A stretch of DNA of 6,447 nucleotides from positions 1 to 6,447 of the forward strand of contig HF972610.1 in the NCBI GenBank assembly GCA_000432995.1, read 5' to 3'. A model generated the notes under the pieces. That model was given only the letters and a program-made list of their open reading frames with translations. It searched no databases and had not been told where the DNA came from. Source of the stretch: Clostridium sp. CAG:1013. Lineage in GTDB: Bacteria > Bacillota > Clostridia > Oscillospirales > Acutalibacteraceae. Shown piece after piece: positions 1 to 5,345 of this stretch (positions within the stretch are counted from its first letter, which is position 1; every line of letters begins with the position of its first letter). The position numbers and the translations under genes were made by a program.

Positions 1-229
1 AGGTGACGGCTGTGGTAAGGACGGCGGAAAGAACGCCCCACAACAGGGAAACCCATTGAGGCTGGGGCAGCAAACATTCCAAAGCACAGAGGGCACCTGC
101 CAAGGCTCCCAGCACCATCCGCCAGGTCTTGCACCGCAGTTGAAGTGTCCTTTGGGTGCACCAAAGCAGGAAGAAATCCACGTACAGGTTGACGATCACC
201 AATACGTCCCCATAGATAGTCACGGCCAT
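1..229 (-). CDS. spoIIGA: SpoIIGA, sigma-E processing protease, N-terminal part (runs off left edge)
   Basis: Only the first 76 codons are in the window. The translation begins MAVTIYGDVLVIVNLYVDFF and is strongly hydrophobic: membrane segments at about residues 8-24, 38-54 and 59-75, separated by a short basic stretch (R27-R37). This matches the membrane half of SpoIIGA, the family that cleaves pro-sigma-E in the mother cell at the sporulation septum. The aspartic-protease-like C-terminal domain would lie beyond base 1 and cannot be checked. sigE is normally the next gene downstream, also outside. The ATG at 229 has AGAGGGG ten bases upstream. A GTG at 223, giving a protein that starts MTIYGDVL as many family members do and with GGGGGG six bases upstream, is an equally sensible start. 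It is transcribed divergently from ldh. Identification rests on N-terminal pattern alone, so it is probable rather than certain. Confidence 0.8.
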   Translation of the reverse strand, partial: MAVTIYGDVLVIVNLYVDFFLLWCTQRTLQLRCKTWRMVLGALAGALCALECLLPQPQWVSLLWGVLSAVLTTAVT

Positions 230-246
230 CCCCCCAATTCCCCTCT

Positions 247-279
247 ATTATAGCGGGGTGCGTAAGAATGTCCTGTCGG
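247..279 (-). promoter_or_regulatory. Candidate spoIIGA promoter, wide-spaced, with partial 0A box
   Basis: On the minus strand a perfect TATAAT lies at 252-247. No good -35 element occurs at 17 bases, but CCGACA (four of six matches to TTGACA) lies at 279-274 with a 21-base spacer. CCGACA also resembles the Spo0A box TTCGACA; the plus strand reads TGTCGGT, five of seven matches to TGTCGAA. The Bacillus subtilis spoIIG promoter is known for a similarly wide spacer and Spo0A boxes at the -35 region, so the layout fits the gene. The predicted transcript would start only about 10-17 bases before the start codon. Confidence 0.45.
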
Positions 280-331
280 TTTGTGGCAAGGCGCACAGGG
301 ATTTCCTGGTGAGAAGAATTAGTCTGGGAAG

Positions 332-394
332 AATTTATAAAAATAAGAAATATTATTATTTTACCTTGTATTTCCAGGAAAAAACGGATATAAT
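332..394 (+). promoter_or_regulatory. ldh promoter with AT-rich upstream element
   Basis: The -10 is a perfect TATAAT at 389-394. A weak -35, TTGTAT, sits at 366-371 with an ideal 17-base spacer. Directly upstream, bases 332-363 contain one G and otherwise only A and T, with A- and T-tracts in the place where an UP element would contact the RNA polymerase alpha subunits. This could compensate for the poor -35. Predicted start of transcription is near 401, leaving a leader of about 82 bases. I found no Rex-type palindrome (TTGTGAA-N4-TTCACAA) in the spacer. Confidence 0.7.
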
Positions 395-404
395 AAGGAT
401 AACA

Positions 405-455
405 CAGGAGTTGATCCTGGAGAAAACGATCAAATGGGCGGGAACTTTTCCGCCC
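405..455 (+). other. Two hairpins in the ldh 5' leader
   Basis: The first hairpin is CAGGA (405-409) with TCCTG (415-419) around loop GTTGA, starting within a few bases of the predicted transcript end. The second is GGGCGG (436-441) with CCGCCC (450-455) around an eight-base loop, ending nine bases before the ldh ribosome binding site. Neither is followed by a T run, so they are not terminators. They may stabilise the message or serve as regulator sites; function is unknown. Confidence 0.5.
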
Positions 456-464
456 TGACTATAA

Positions 465-471
465 AAAGGAG
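465..471 (+). promoter_or_regulatory. Ribosome binding site that fixes the ldh start
   Basis: AAAGGAG ends at 471, so the in-frame GTG at 471 overlaps it and cannot be the start. The ATG at 483 lies 11 bases downstream and is the better choice. Confidence 0.75.
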
Positions 472-482
472 TGTGGACACAG

Positions 483-1433
483 ATGATCTTGAACAAGCGG
501 AAAATCGTTTTGGTAGGTACCGGCATGGTGGGCATGAGCTTTGCCTATTCTGCCCTGAACCAGGCCGTGTGCGACGAGCTGGTGCTGGTGGACATTGACA
601 AGCGCCGGGCGGAAGGGGAAGCCATGGATTTGAATCACGGTGTGGCTTTCGCTCCTTCCAGCATGAAGATCTACGCGGGTGATTACAGCGACTGCGCCGA
701 CGCGGATATTGTGGTGATCTGCGCCGGTGTCAGCCAGAAGCCCGGGGAGTCTCGGCTGGATCTGCTCAAGCGGAACACAGCAGTGTTCCAGTCCATTATC
801 GGGCCCATCACACACTCCGGTTTTTCGGGGATCTTCCTGGTGGCCACCAATCCGGTGGATATCATGACCCGAGTGACTTATGAGCTCTCCGGGTTCAATT
901 CCAACCGGGTGTTCGGCACGGGCACCACTTTGGACACAGCCCGGCTGCGGTATTTGCTGGGGGACTATTTCTCTGTGGATCCCCGGAACATGCATGCCTA
1001 CGTCATCGGTGAGCACGGCGACAGCGAGTTCGTGCCCTGGAGCCAGGCTATGCTGGCCACCAAGTCGGTGATGGACATCTGCGAGCAGTCCAACGGCAAG
1101 TTCTGCTTGGAGGAGATGCAGAAGCTGAGCGTAGAGGTCCGGGACGCCGCCCAGAAGATCATCGAGGCCAAGCGGGCTACCTACTATGGAATCGGCATGT
1201 CCCTGGTGCGGATCGTTCGAGCAGTGTTGTCCAATGAGAACAGCGTGCTTACTGTTTCCGCCCGACTGCGGGGAGAATATGGCCAGCGGGACGTGTACGC
1301 CGGCGTGCCCTGCATCGTCAACCGTAATGGCGTAGACCGAGTATTGGAGTTGTCCTTGACAGAGGAGGAGCGGCAGAAGTTTGCTGACTCCTGCGCCATT
1401 CTGCAAGAGAACTACCAGGGATTGGAGCTGTAA
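483..1433 (+). CDS. ldh: L-lactate dehydrogenase (NAD-dependent, FBP-type)
   Basis: This cytoplasmic enzyme interconverts pyruvate plus NADH with L-lactate plus NAD+, the redox-balancing last step of lactate fermentation. The 316-residue product has the usual length and motifs: the Rossmann loop GTGMVG at 12-17, Asp37 ending the second strand (NAD preference), the substrate loop QKPGESR at 85-91, NPVD at 123-126, the catalytic pair Asp151/His178 in TLDTAR and GEHGDSE, and substrate-binding Arg154. Gln85, rather than Arg, at the specificity position favours lactate dehydrogenase over malate dehydrogenase. Arg156 and His171 correspond to Arg173 and His188 of the Geobacillus enzyme, which bind fructose 1,6-bisphosphate, so allosteric activation by that sugar is expected. 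The gene stands alone, with its own promoter upstream and a bidirectional terminator downstream. The start at 483 is set by the ribosome binding site. Confidence 0.96.
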   Translation: MILNKRKIVLVGTGMVGMSFAYSALNQAVCDELVLVDIDKRRAEGEAMDLNHGVAFAPSSMKIYAGDYSDCADADIVVICAGVSQKPGESRLDLLKRNTAVFQSIIGPITHSGFSGIFLVATNPVDIMTRVTYELSGFNSNRVFGTGTTLDTARLRYLLGDYFSVDPRNMHAYVIGEHGDSEFVPWSQAMLATKSVMDICEQSNGKFCLEEMQKLSVEVRDAAQKIIEAKRATYYGIGMSLVRIVRAVLSNENSVLTVSARLRGEYGQRDVYAGVPCIVNRNGVDRVLELSLTEEERQKFADSCAILQENYQGLEL

Positions 1434-1587
1434 GGGACTGCGCTCCGGGCAAGTCGCACAGGCGGCTTAGAGCTGCCGGGATGAGGGCGAGAAATTGGCT
1501 TATAGCCTGCGCTTCCCAATCGGTGAAATTCCTTACAAAGAATTTTAGCCGTGCCTCGGAAGAAACTTTGGGTCGTCACAGACAAAC
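1434..1587. other. Non-coding spacer after ldh, function not recognised
   Basis: I see no convincing gene here. The one structure is a hairpin, GGCGGC (1461-1466) with GCTGCC (1472-1477) and loop TTAGA, containing one G-T wobble. No T run follows, so it is probably part of the ldh 3' untranslated region rather than a terminator. Confidence 0.4.
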
Positions 1588-1631
1588 AAAAAAGCCAGGA
1601 CTGGGAATGATCCCGATCCTGGCTTTTCTTT
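1588..1631. terminator. Bidirectional intrinsic terminator between ldh and the aldolase
   Basis: The arms AAAAGCCAGGA (1590-1600) and TCCTGGCTTTT (1617-1627) pair perfectly. After a two-base internal loop, GGGA (1603-1606) pairs with TCCC (1611-1614) around ATGA. TTTTCTTT follows on the plus strand; the A-rich tract 1584-1593 gives the T run on the minus strand. It lies between two convergent genes and can end both transcripts. Confidence 0.9.
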
Positions 1632-1639
1632 ATGTATTT

Positions 1640-1660
1640 AGAGCTGCTTACAGCTCTTTT
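1640..1660 (+). terminator. Second hairpin overlapping the aldolase stop codon
   Basis: AGAGCTG (1640-1646) pairs perfectly with CAGCTCT (1651-1657) around loop CTTA; TTTT follows at 1657-1660, overlapping the stem end. It could act as a weak backup terminator for plus-strand transcription that escapes the main terminator. On the minus strand the threonine aldolase stop codon TAA lies in the loop. Confidence 0.5.
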
Positions 1661-2697
1661 CCCAGCTCCTGGATGTCGGCGATGAGCTGCTCCACGGCCT
1701 CCTCCCGGGTGGCCCAGCTGGTAGCCAAACGGATAGCGGTGTGGTCTTCATCCACCTTGGCCCAGGTGGAGTAGGCGTACTTCTGGCCCAGCTTTTCCAG
1801 CAAGCGGTTGGGGAAGATGGGGAACTGCTGGTTTGTGATGGACTCTGCGAAGAAGGGGAATCCGGCTTCCTTGCAGGCATCGGCGATGCGGTAAGCCTGC
1901 TGGTTGGCAGTCCGGCAGATCTGGTAGTACAGTCTGTCCTCAAACAGGGTGAGGAACTGGATGCCCAGCAGACGGCCCTTTGCCAGCATACCGCCGTTCT
2001 GCTTGATAGCGTAGCGGAAATCCGTTTTCAGTTCCGGGTTGACGATGACCACCGCTTCCCCAAACAGGGCGCCGCACTTTGTGCCGCCGATGTAGAATAC
2101 ATCGCAAAGACGGGCTAGGTCAGCCATAGTGACATCGGTGCCCCGGGCGGTGAGGCCGTAGCCAAGACGAGCGCCGTCCAGGAAGAGATACAGGCCGTTT
2201 TCCTTGCACGTTTTGCTTAGAGCTTCCAGTTCAGCCAGGGTGTAAAGAGCGCCGTTTTCCGTGGGGTGGGAGATATACACCATCTTGGGCTGCACCTGGT
2301 GCTCGTGGGTCTCGTCGCTCCAGTGGTTTTTCACGGTTTCTTCCACTTGGGCGGCGGTGAGTTTTCCATCGGAGCCGCTGGGCAGAGCCAGCACCTTATG
2401 GCCGGTAGCCTCCACGGCGCCGGTCTCGTGGGCGTTGATGTGGCCGGTCACAGCGGAGATAGCCCCCTGGTGGGGACGCAGCGCGGAGCGGATCACCGTG
2501 AAGTTGGCCTGGGTGCCGCCCACCAGGAAATGTACGGCCACGTCTTCACGGCCGCACTCTTTGCGGATGAGCTCCCTGGCCTGCTCGCAGTATTGGTCCT
2601 CGCCGTAGCCCACGGTCTGTTCCATGTTGGTGTTCAGCATCCGTTCCAGGATGCGGGGATGGGCTCCTTCGGTATAATCACAGTTAAAGTAAAGCAT
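1648..2697 (-). CDS. ltaE: Low-specificity L-threonine aldolase (PLP-dependent)
   Basis: A 349-residue fold-type I PLP enzyme of the beta-eliminating lyase/threonine aldolase family. The expected reaction is cleavage of L-threonine or L-allo-threonine to glycine and acetaldehyde in the cytoplasm. Visible landmarks are the phosphate-binding turn GGTQAN at 60-65, GHIN at 85-88 with His86 stacking on the cofactor ring, the cofactor-binding Asp174 and Arg177 in LDGARLGYG, and the Schiff-base Lys207 in YIGGTKCGALFG. The GGTK setting resembles the Pseudomonas-type aldolases rather than the SKGLGAP form of the Escherichia coli enzyme, with Cys208 where Asn is common. A strong GGAGGAG lies four bases before the ATG. 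It is monocistronic, convergent with ldh and divergent from ylxM. Substrate preference cannot be settled from sequence; another beta-hydroxy-amino acid is possible. Confidence 0.9.
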   Translation of the reverse strand: MLYFNCDYTEGAHPRILERMLNTNMEQTVGYGEDQYCEQARELIRKECGREDVAVHFLVGGTQANFTVIRSALRPHQGAISAVTGHINAHETGAVEATGHKVLALPSGSDGKLTAAQVEETVKNHWSDETHEHQVQPKMVYISHPTENGALYTLAELEALSKTCKENGLYLFLDGARLGYGLTARGTDVTMADLARLCDVFYIGGTKCGALFGEAVVIVNPELKTDFRYAIKQNGGMLAKGRLLGIQFLTLFEDRLYYQICRTANQQAYRIADACKEAGFPFFAESITNQQFPIFPNRLLEKLGQKYAYSTWAKVDEDHTAIRLATSWATREEAVEQLIADIQELGKEL

Positions 2698-2758
2698 GGC
2701 GCTCCTCCAGAATCAGTGTAAAATAGGTCCGGTTTTCCCGGCAAGATACGACCCGATC

Positions 2759-2787
2759 ATTATACCACCCTCGGTTTCAAAAGTAAA
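2759..2787 (-). promoter_or_regulatory. Promoter of the threonine aldolase gene
   Basis: On the minus strand TATAAT lies at 2764-2759 and TTTACT (four of six matches to TTGACA) at 2787-2782, with a 17-base spacer. Transcription would start near 2752, giving a leader of about 55 bases. The leader holds only a weak CCGG/CCGG hairpin at about 2729-2742. Confidence 0.65.
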
Positions 2788-2831
2788 TTGGCGAAGGAAT
2801 GGCCTGGGACCAGATTTTTTTCGGTGGACCG

Positions 2832-2860
2832 TTGACAAAGCGGCAGGAATCGTGTATAAT
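2832..2860 (+). promoter_or_regulatory. Consensus sigma-A promoter of the ylxM-ffh operon
   Basis: TTGACA at 2832-2837 and TATAAT at 2855-2860 are both perfect, with the optimal 17-base spacer. Transcription should begin near 2867. This is the strongest promoter in the window, fitting a constitutive targeting and translation operon. It is back to back with the aldolase promoter, the two -35 elements being 44 bases apart. Confidence 0.92.
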
Positions 2861-2867
2861 CCTAATG

Positions 2868-2890
2868 CTGTAAAGAAAACCGCTTTACAG
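2868..2890 (+). repeat. Perfect 8+8 inverted repeat at the operon transcription start
   Basis: CTGTAAAG (2868-2875) and CTTTACAG (2883-2890) are exact inverted copies separated by seven bases. The repeat begins at about +1 or +2 of the predicted ylxM transcript. It could be a repressor operator or a 5'-terminal stem-loop that protects the RNA. It does not match LexA, Rex, CIRCE, CtsR or NrdR sites that I know. Confidence 0.6.
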
Positions 2891-2899
2891 AATGAGAAA

Positions 2900-2934
2900 G
2901 GAACCTGGTCACCAGTGTTCCGGACATAGCGGAA
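2900..2934 (+). promoter_or_regulatory. Mutually exclusive hairpins in the ylxM leader
   Basis: One hairpin pairs GGAACCTGG (2900-2908) with CCAG (2912-2915) and GTTCC (2917-2921), with loop TCA and a bulged T. A competing hairpin pairs TTCCG (2918-2922) with CGGAA (2930-2934). They share bases 2918-2921, so only one can form. The first looks much more stable. Neither carries a T run or covers the ylxM ribosome binding site (about 2948-2954), so a regulatory role is only a possibility. Confidence 0.4.
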
Positions 2935-2961
2935 GATAGACGGCCAAGGGAGGGACGAGCT

Positions 2962-3330
2962 GTGGCAAAAGATCTGCGGATCAGCTTTTTGCTGGACTTT
3001 TACGGAGAAATGCTCACCGATACCCAGCGGGAAGTGGTGGACGCCTATTATAATGAAGACTTGTCCCTGGCGGAGATCGCTGAAGACCGGGACATCACCC
3101 GGCAGGGCGTGCGGGACGCTATCAAGCGTGCCGAGCAGCAGCTTCTGGAGATGGAAGAACGACTGGGGCTTGCCCGGCGATTCCAGGAGATTCAGCATAG
3201 CCTCACCTTGATCTGTGACTGCGCTCTGGCCATCCAGGATCTGAACGAAGAGCAAGGCAGAGTGCCTGGCATTGACGAGAACGTGTCCAAGATCCTGAAA
3301 TGCGCTCAGGAGATCGCTGTGGAGGCGTGA
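2962..3330 (+). CDS. ylxM: YlxM, SRP-associated helix-turn-helix protein (UPF0122)
   Basis: A small (122-residue) cytoplasmic protein with a sigma-70 region-4-like helix-turn-helix. LTDTQREVVDAYYNEDLSL at 18-36 leads into the recognition part IAEDRDITRQGVRDAIKRAE at 39-58, then an acidic helical tail. YlxM is encoded just upstream of ffh in most Firmicutes and has been linked to signal recognition particle assembly and function in streptococci; despite the fold it need not bind DNA. Length and sequence are typical. The start is GTG, seven bases after GGGAGGG. It is the first gene of the operon, about 95 bases from the predicted transcription start and 72 bases before ffh. Confidence 0.93.
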   Translation: MAKDLRISFLLDFYGEMLTDTQREVVDAYYNEDLSLAEIAEDRDITRQGVRDAIKRAEQQLLEMEERLGLARRFQEIQHSLTLICDCALAIQDLNEEQGRVPGIDENVSKILKCAQEIAVEA

Positions 3331-3402
3331 GACGCGCTAAAATGAGTACAAGGGCCTTTTACCGGGCCAGTTAAAATAATTTGATTCCAGGAGGGATGAC
3401 CA

Positions 3403-4731
3403 GTGGCCTTTGAAGGCTTGGCCGAAAAACTCAGCAATTCCTTTAAAAAGCTGCGGAGCAAAGGCAAGCTCACCGAGGCGGACGTGAAGGAAGCCATGCG
3501 GGAAGTGCGGCTGGCCCTGCTGGAAGCCGACGTCAACTACAAGGTTGCCAAGGAGTTCACCAAAAAGGTGACAGACCGGGCCGTGGGCAGCGAGGTTATG
3601 GAAAGCCTGACGCCTGCACAGATGGTCATCAAGATCGTCAACGAAGAGTTGACCGGTCTCATGGGCGGCTCTGAGGAGCGGCTGAAAATGCCTGCTCATC
3701 CTCCCGCTGTCATCATGATGTGCGGCCTGCAAGGTGCTGGTAAAACCACCCACGCTGCTAAATTGGCCTACCAGCTGAAATCCCAGGGACACCGTCCCCT
3801 GCTGGTGGCGGGCGATATCTACCGTCCCGCGGCTATCAAACAGTTGCAGGTGGTGGGCGAGAAGGCTGGAGCTCCCGTGTTTGAAAAGGGCACGCAGGAC
3901 CCGGTGATCACCGCGAAAGAGGCAGTGCGCCACGCAAAGGACTACGGCAACGACTACGTCATCATCGATACCGCCGGCCGACTCCAGATCGACGAGGAGC
4001 TGATGGAAGAGCTGCGTCGGATCAAGGAAGCGGTAGAGCCTACGGACATCCTGCTGGTGGTGGACGCCATGACTGGTCAGGAAGCCGTGAACGTGGCCAA
4101 GACCTTCGATGACCTGCTGGACATCACCGGTGTCATCCTCACCAAGCTGGACGGCGACACCCGAGGCGGTGCTGCCCTGTCTGTCAAGGCAGTGACCGGC
4201 AAGCCCATCAAGTACGCAGGTACCGGCGAGAAGCTCTCCGATTTGGAAGTGTTCCACCCGGACCGAATGGCCAGCCGTATCCTGGGCATGGGCGACGTGC
4301 TCACCCTGATCGAGGACGCCCAGATGAAGCTGGACGAAAAGGCTGCTGCCAAGACCGCTCAGCGGTTGATGCAGAACAAGATGGATCTTAACGACCTGCT
4401 GGACCAGTTCGAGCAGGTGAAGAAGATGGGGCCCATCAAGGGAATCCTGTCCAAGCTGCCCGGTGTGGGCAATAAGCTGGACGATGTGGACATCGACGAC
4501 CGGGTGATGGACCGAAGCGCGGCGATCATCCTCTCCATGACCCCATATGAGCGGTCTCATCCTGACTGTCTCAATGCTTCCCGGAAAAAGCGGATCGCTG
4601 CCGGGTGCGGCATGAAGGTGGAGGACGTGAACCGGCTTCTCAATCAGTTCCGTCAGACCCAGAAGCTGATGAAGCAGTTCGGGGGCATGGGCAAGGGCAA
4701 ACGCCGCAGGATGCCCAACATGCCTTTCTAA
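3403..4731 (+). CDS. ffh: Ffh, signal recognition particle protein (SRP54 GTPase)
   Basis: Ffh binds SRP RNA and signal sequences of nascent membrane and secreted proteins, and docks with FtsY at the membrane through paired GTP hydrolysis. The 442 residues show an N domain (1-95), then the G domain with GLQGAGKTT (108-116), DIYRPAA (138-144), DTAGR (189-193), TKLDGDTRGG (247-256) and GTGEK (273-277). The M domain follows with the finger-loop area near 341-360, the RNA-binding SRKKRIAAGCG at 393-403 and a Met/Gly/Arg-rich tail. Cys402 replaces the commoner Ser of GSG, and His117 the third Thr after the P-loop; both look like tolerated variants. AGGAGGG ends seven bases before the GTG start; the nearby ATG at 3396 is out of frame and stops within a few codons. 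It lies between ylxM and rpsP. Length is normal. Confidence 0.98.
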   Translation: MAFEGLAEKLSNSFKKLRSKGKLTEADVKEAMREVRLALLEADVNYKVAKEFTKKVTDRAVGSEVMESLTPAQMVIKIVNEELTGLMGGSEERLKMPAHPPAVIMMCGLQGAGKTTHAAKLAYQLKSQGHRPLLVAGDIYRPAAIKQLQVVGEKAGAPVFEKGTQDPVITAKEAVRHAKDYGNDYVIIDTAGRLQIDEELMEELRRIKEAVEPTDILLVVDAMTGQEAVNVAKTFDDLLDITGVILTKLDGDTRGGAALSVKAVTGKPIKYAGTGEKLSDLEVFHPDRMASRILGMGDVLTLIEDAQMKLDEKAAAKTAQRLMQNKMDLNDLLDQFEQVKKMGPIKGILSKLPGVGNKLDDVDIDDRVMDRSAAIILSMTPYERSHPDCLNASRKKRIAAGCGMKVEDVNRLLNQFRQTQKLMKQFGGMGKGKRRRMPNMPF

Positions 4732-4746
4732 AAAGTAAAGTACAGG

Positions 4747-4795
4747 ATATTGCCGGGGCTCGCCCCGTGACCAATATTGCCCGGCGAGCCGGGCC
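4747..4795 (+). repeat. Twin hairpins with complementary loops between ffh and rpsP
   Basis: The 8-base direct repeat ATATTGCC (4747-4754 and 4774-4781) precedes or overlaps two hairpins. Hairpin A is CGGGG-CTCG-CCCCG (4754-4767). Hairpin B is GCCCGG-CGAG-CCGGGC (4779-4794). The two tetraloops are exact complements, and GGCTCGCC (4757-4764) can also pair with GGCGAGCC (4783-4790) as an alternative long-range stem. No T run follows, so this is not an intrinsic terminator. It may be an RNA processing site, a leader controlling S16 synthesis, or a small repeat element. Confidence 0.65.
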
Positions 4796-4827
4796 AAACA
4801 GTTCAACATTTCAATTATTATCATTTT

Positions 4828-4832
4828 GGAGG
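4828..4832 (+). promoter_or_regulatory. Ribosome binding site that fixes the rpsP start
   Basis: GGAGG lies eight bases before the ATG at 4841. The in-frame TTG at 4826 precedes and overlaps this site, so it cannot be the start. Confidence 0.85.
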
Positions 4833-4840
4833 AATGGATC

Positions 4841-5083
4841 ATGGCAGTTAAGATTAGACTGAGAAGAATGGGCGCTAAGAAGTCTCCCTTCTACCGCATT
4901 GTGGTGGCGGATTCCCGCTTCCCCCGTGACGGCCGTTTCATCGAGGAGATCGGCTACTACAACCCCATGGAAGAGCCCAGCGTGGTGAAGGTCGACCCCG
5001 AGAAGGCCAAGAAGTGGCTGGCTAACGGCGCTCAGCCCACCGATACTGTGAAGGCTCTGTTCAAGAAGCACGGCGTGATCTAA
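4841..5083 (+). CDS. rpsP: 30S ribosomal protein S16
   Basis: An 80-residue basic protein of the small ribosomal subunit that binds 16S rRNA early in 30S assembly. The hallmark N-terminus MAVKIRLRRMGAKKSPFYRI is followed by VVADSRFPRDGRFIEEIGYYNP, which is highly conserved in S16, and by WLANGAQPTDTVKALF at 58-73. Length is typical of Firmicutes S16, without C-terminal extension. The start is ATG after GGAGG. It is 109 bases downstream of ffh, a spacer that contains the twin hairpins, and 31 bases before khpA. No separate promoter is obvious, so it is probably co-transcribed from the ylxM promoter. Confidence 0.98.
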   Translation: MAVKIRLRRMGAKKSPFYRIVVADSRFPRDGRFIEEIGYYNPMEEPSVVKVDPEKAKKWLANGAQPTDTVKALFKKHGVI

Positions 5084-5114
5084 ATTCGCGCCTAGCCTTG
5101 AAAGGAGCAGCAGC

Positions 5115-5345
5115 ATGGAGGCATTACTGAAAGCCATCGCTTCCGGCCTTGTGGAAAAGCCGGAGGAGATCGTCGTCACCAGCGAGGAGCAGGATAACGG
5201 TACCATCGTGTACCATCTCCACGTGGCCGAGGACGACATGGGCCGGGTCATCGGCAAGCAGGGCCGGATTGCCAAGGCGATCCGCGTGGTCATGCGCGCC
5301 GCTGCTACCCGCAACGAGCAGAAGATCATGGTCGAGATCGACTAA
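5115..5345 (+). CDS. khpA: KhpA, KH-domain RNA-binding protein
   Basis: A 76-residue single type-II KH domain protein, formerly YlqC. The nucleic-acid-binding GXXG loop is visible in GRVIGKQGRIAKAIR at 63-57 in reverse order of importance: Gly-Lys-Gln-Gly at about 47-50, flanked by hydrophobic helices. In streptococci and other Firmicutes KhpA pairs with KhpB (EloR/Jag) and affects cell elongation and division through RNA binding; that partner is not in the window. AAAGGAG lies seven bases before the ATG. It sits between rpsP and rimM as in Bacillus, but ylqD, which often follows, is absent. Its TAA stop (5343-5345) forms the foot of an intrinsic terminator stem. Confidence 0.94.
   Translation: MEALLKAIASGLVEKPEEIVVTSEEQDNGTIVYHLHVAEDDMGRVIGKQGRIAKAIRVVMRAAATRNEQKIMVEID

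Noticed and set aside
258..458. Plus-strand 66-codon open frame in the spoIIGA-ldh spacer
   Set aside because: It starts with GTG without a proper ribosome binding site, runs through the ldh promoter, and its Lys/Tyr-rich middle simply reads the AT-rich tract.
459..1406. Minus-strand open frame of 315 codons opposite ldh
   Set aside because: It is fully antisense to a clear lactate dehydrogenase, has no ribosome binding site or recognisable family, and its His/Gly/Leu-rich make-up is typical of the complement of GC-rich coding DNA.
1741..2721. Plus-strand open frames opposite the threonine aldolase
   Set aside because: They are shadows of a well-conserved PLP enzyme, with Gly/Val/Ala-rich composition and no gene signals.
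2803..2822. Terminator-like CTGG-GA-CCAG followed by a T run
   Set aside because: The loop would have only two bases and the stem four, and a terminator has no purpose between two divergent promoters.
2900..2955. Possible resemblance of the ylxM leader to SRP RNA helix 8 (CCGGA, GGAAG, GGCCAAGG pieces)
   Set aside because: The pieces are in the wrong order and spacing, and the conserved internal loop and GGAA tetraloop do not form. Only a covariance-model search could revive the idea.
2713..3255. Minus-strand open frame of 180 codons over the ylxM promoter and gene
   Set aside because: It overlaps the consensus promoter and most of ylxM on the other strand and matches no family I know.
3349..3380. 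Weak hairpin between ylxM and ffh (TTTTAC with GTTAAAA)
   Set aside because: The stem is AT-rich and needs a bulge, with no T run; it is not distinguishable from chance.
3337..4842. Minus-strand open frame of 501 codons opposite ffh
   Set aside because: It mirrors the whole of ffh; composition is the usual His/Leu/Gln-rich shadow and no domain is recognisable. Third-position GC bias explains the lack of stops.
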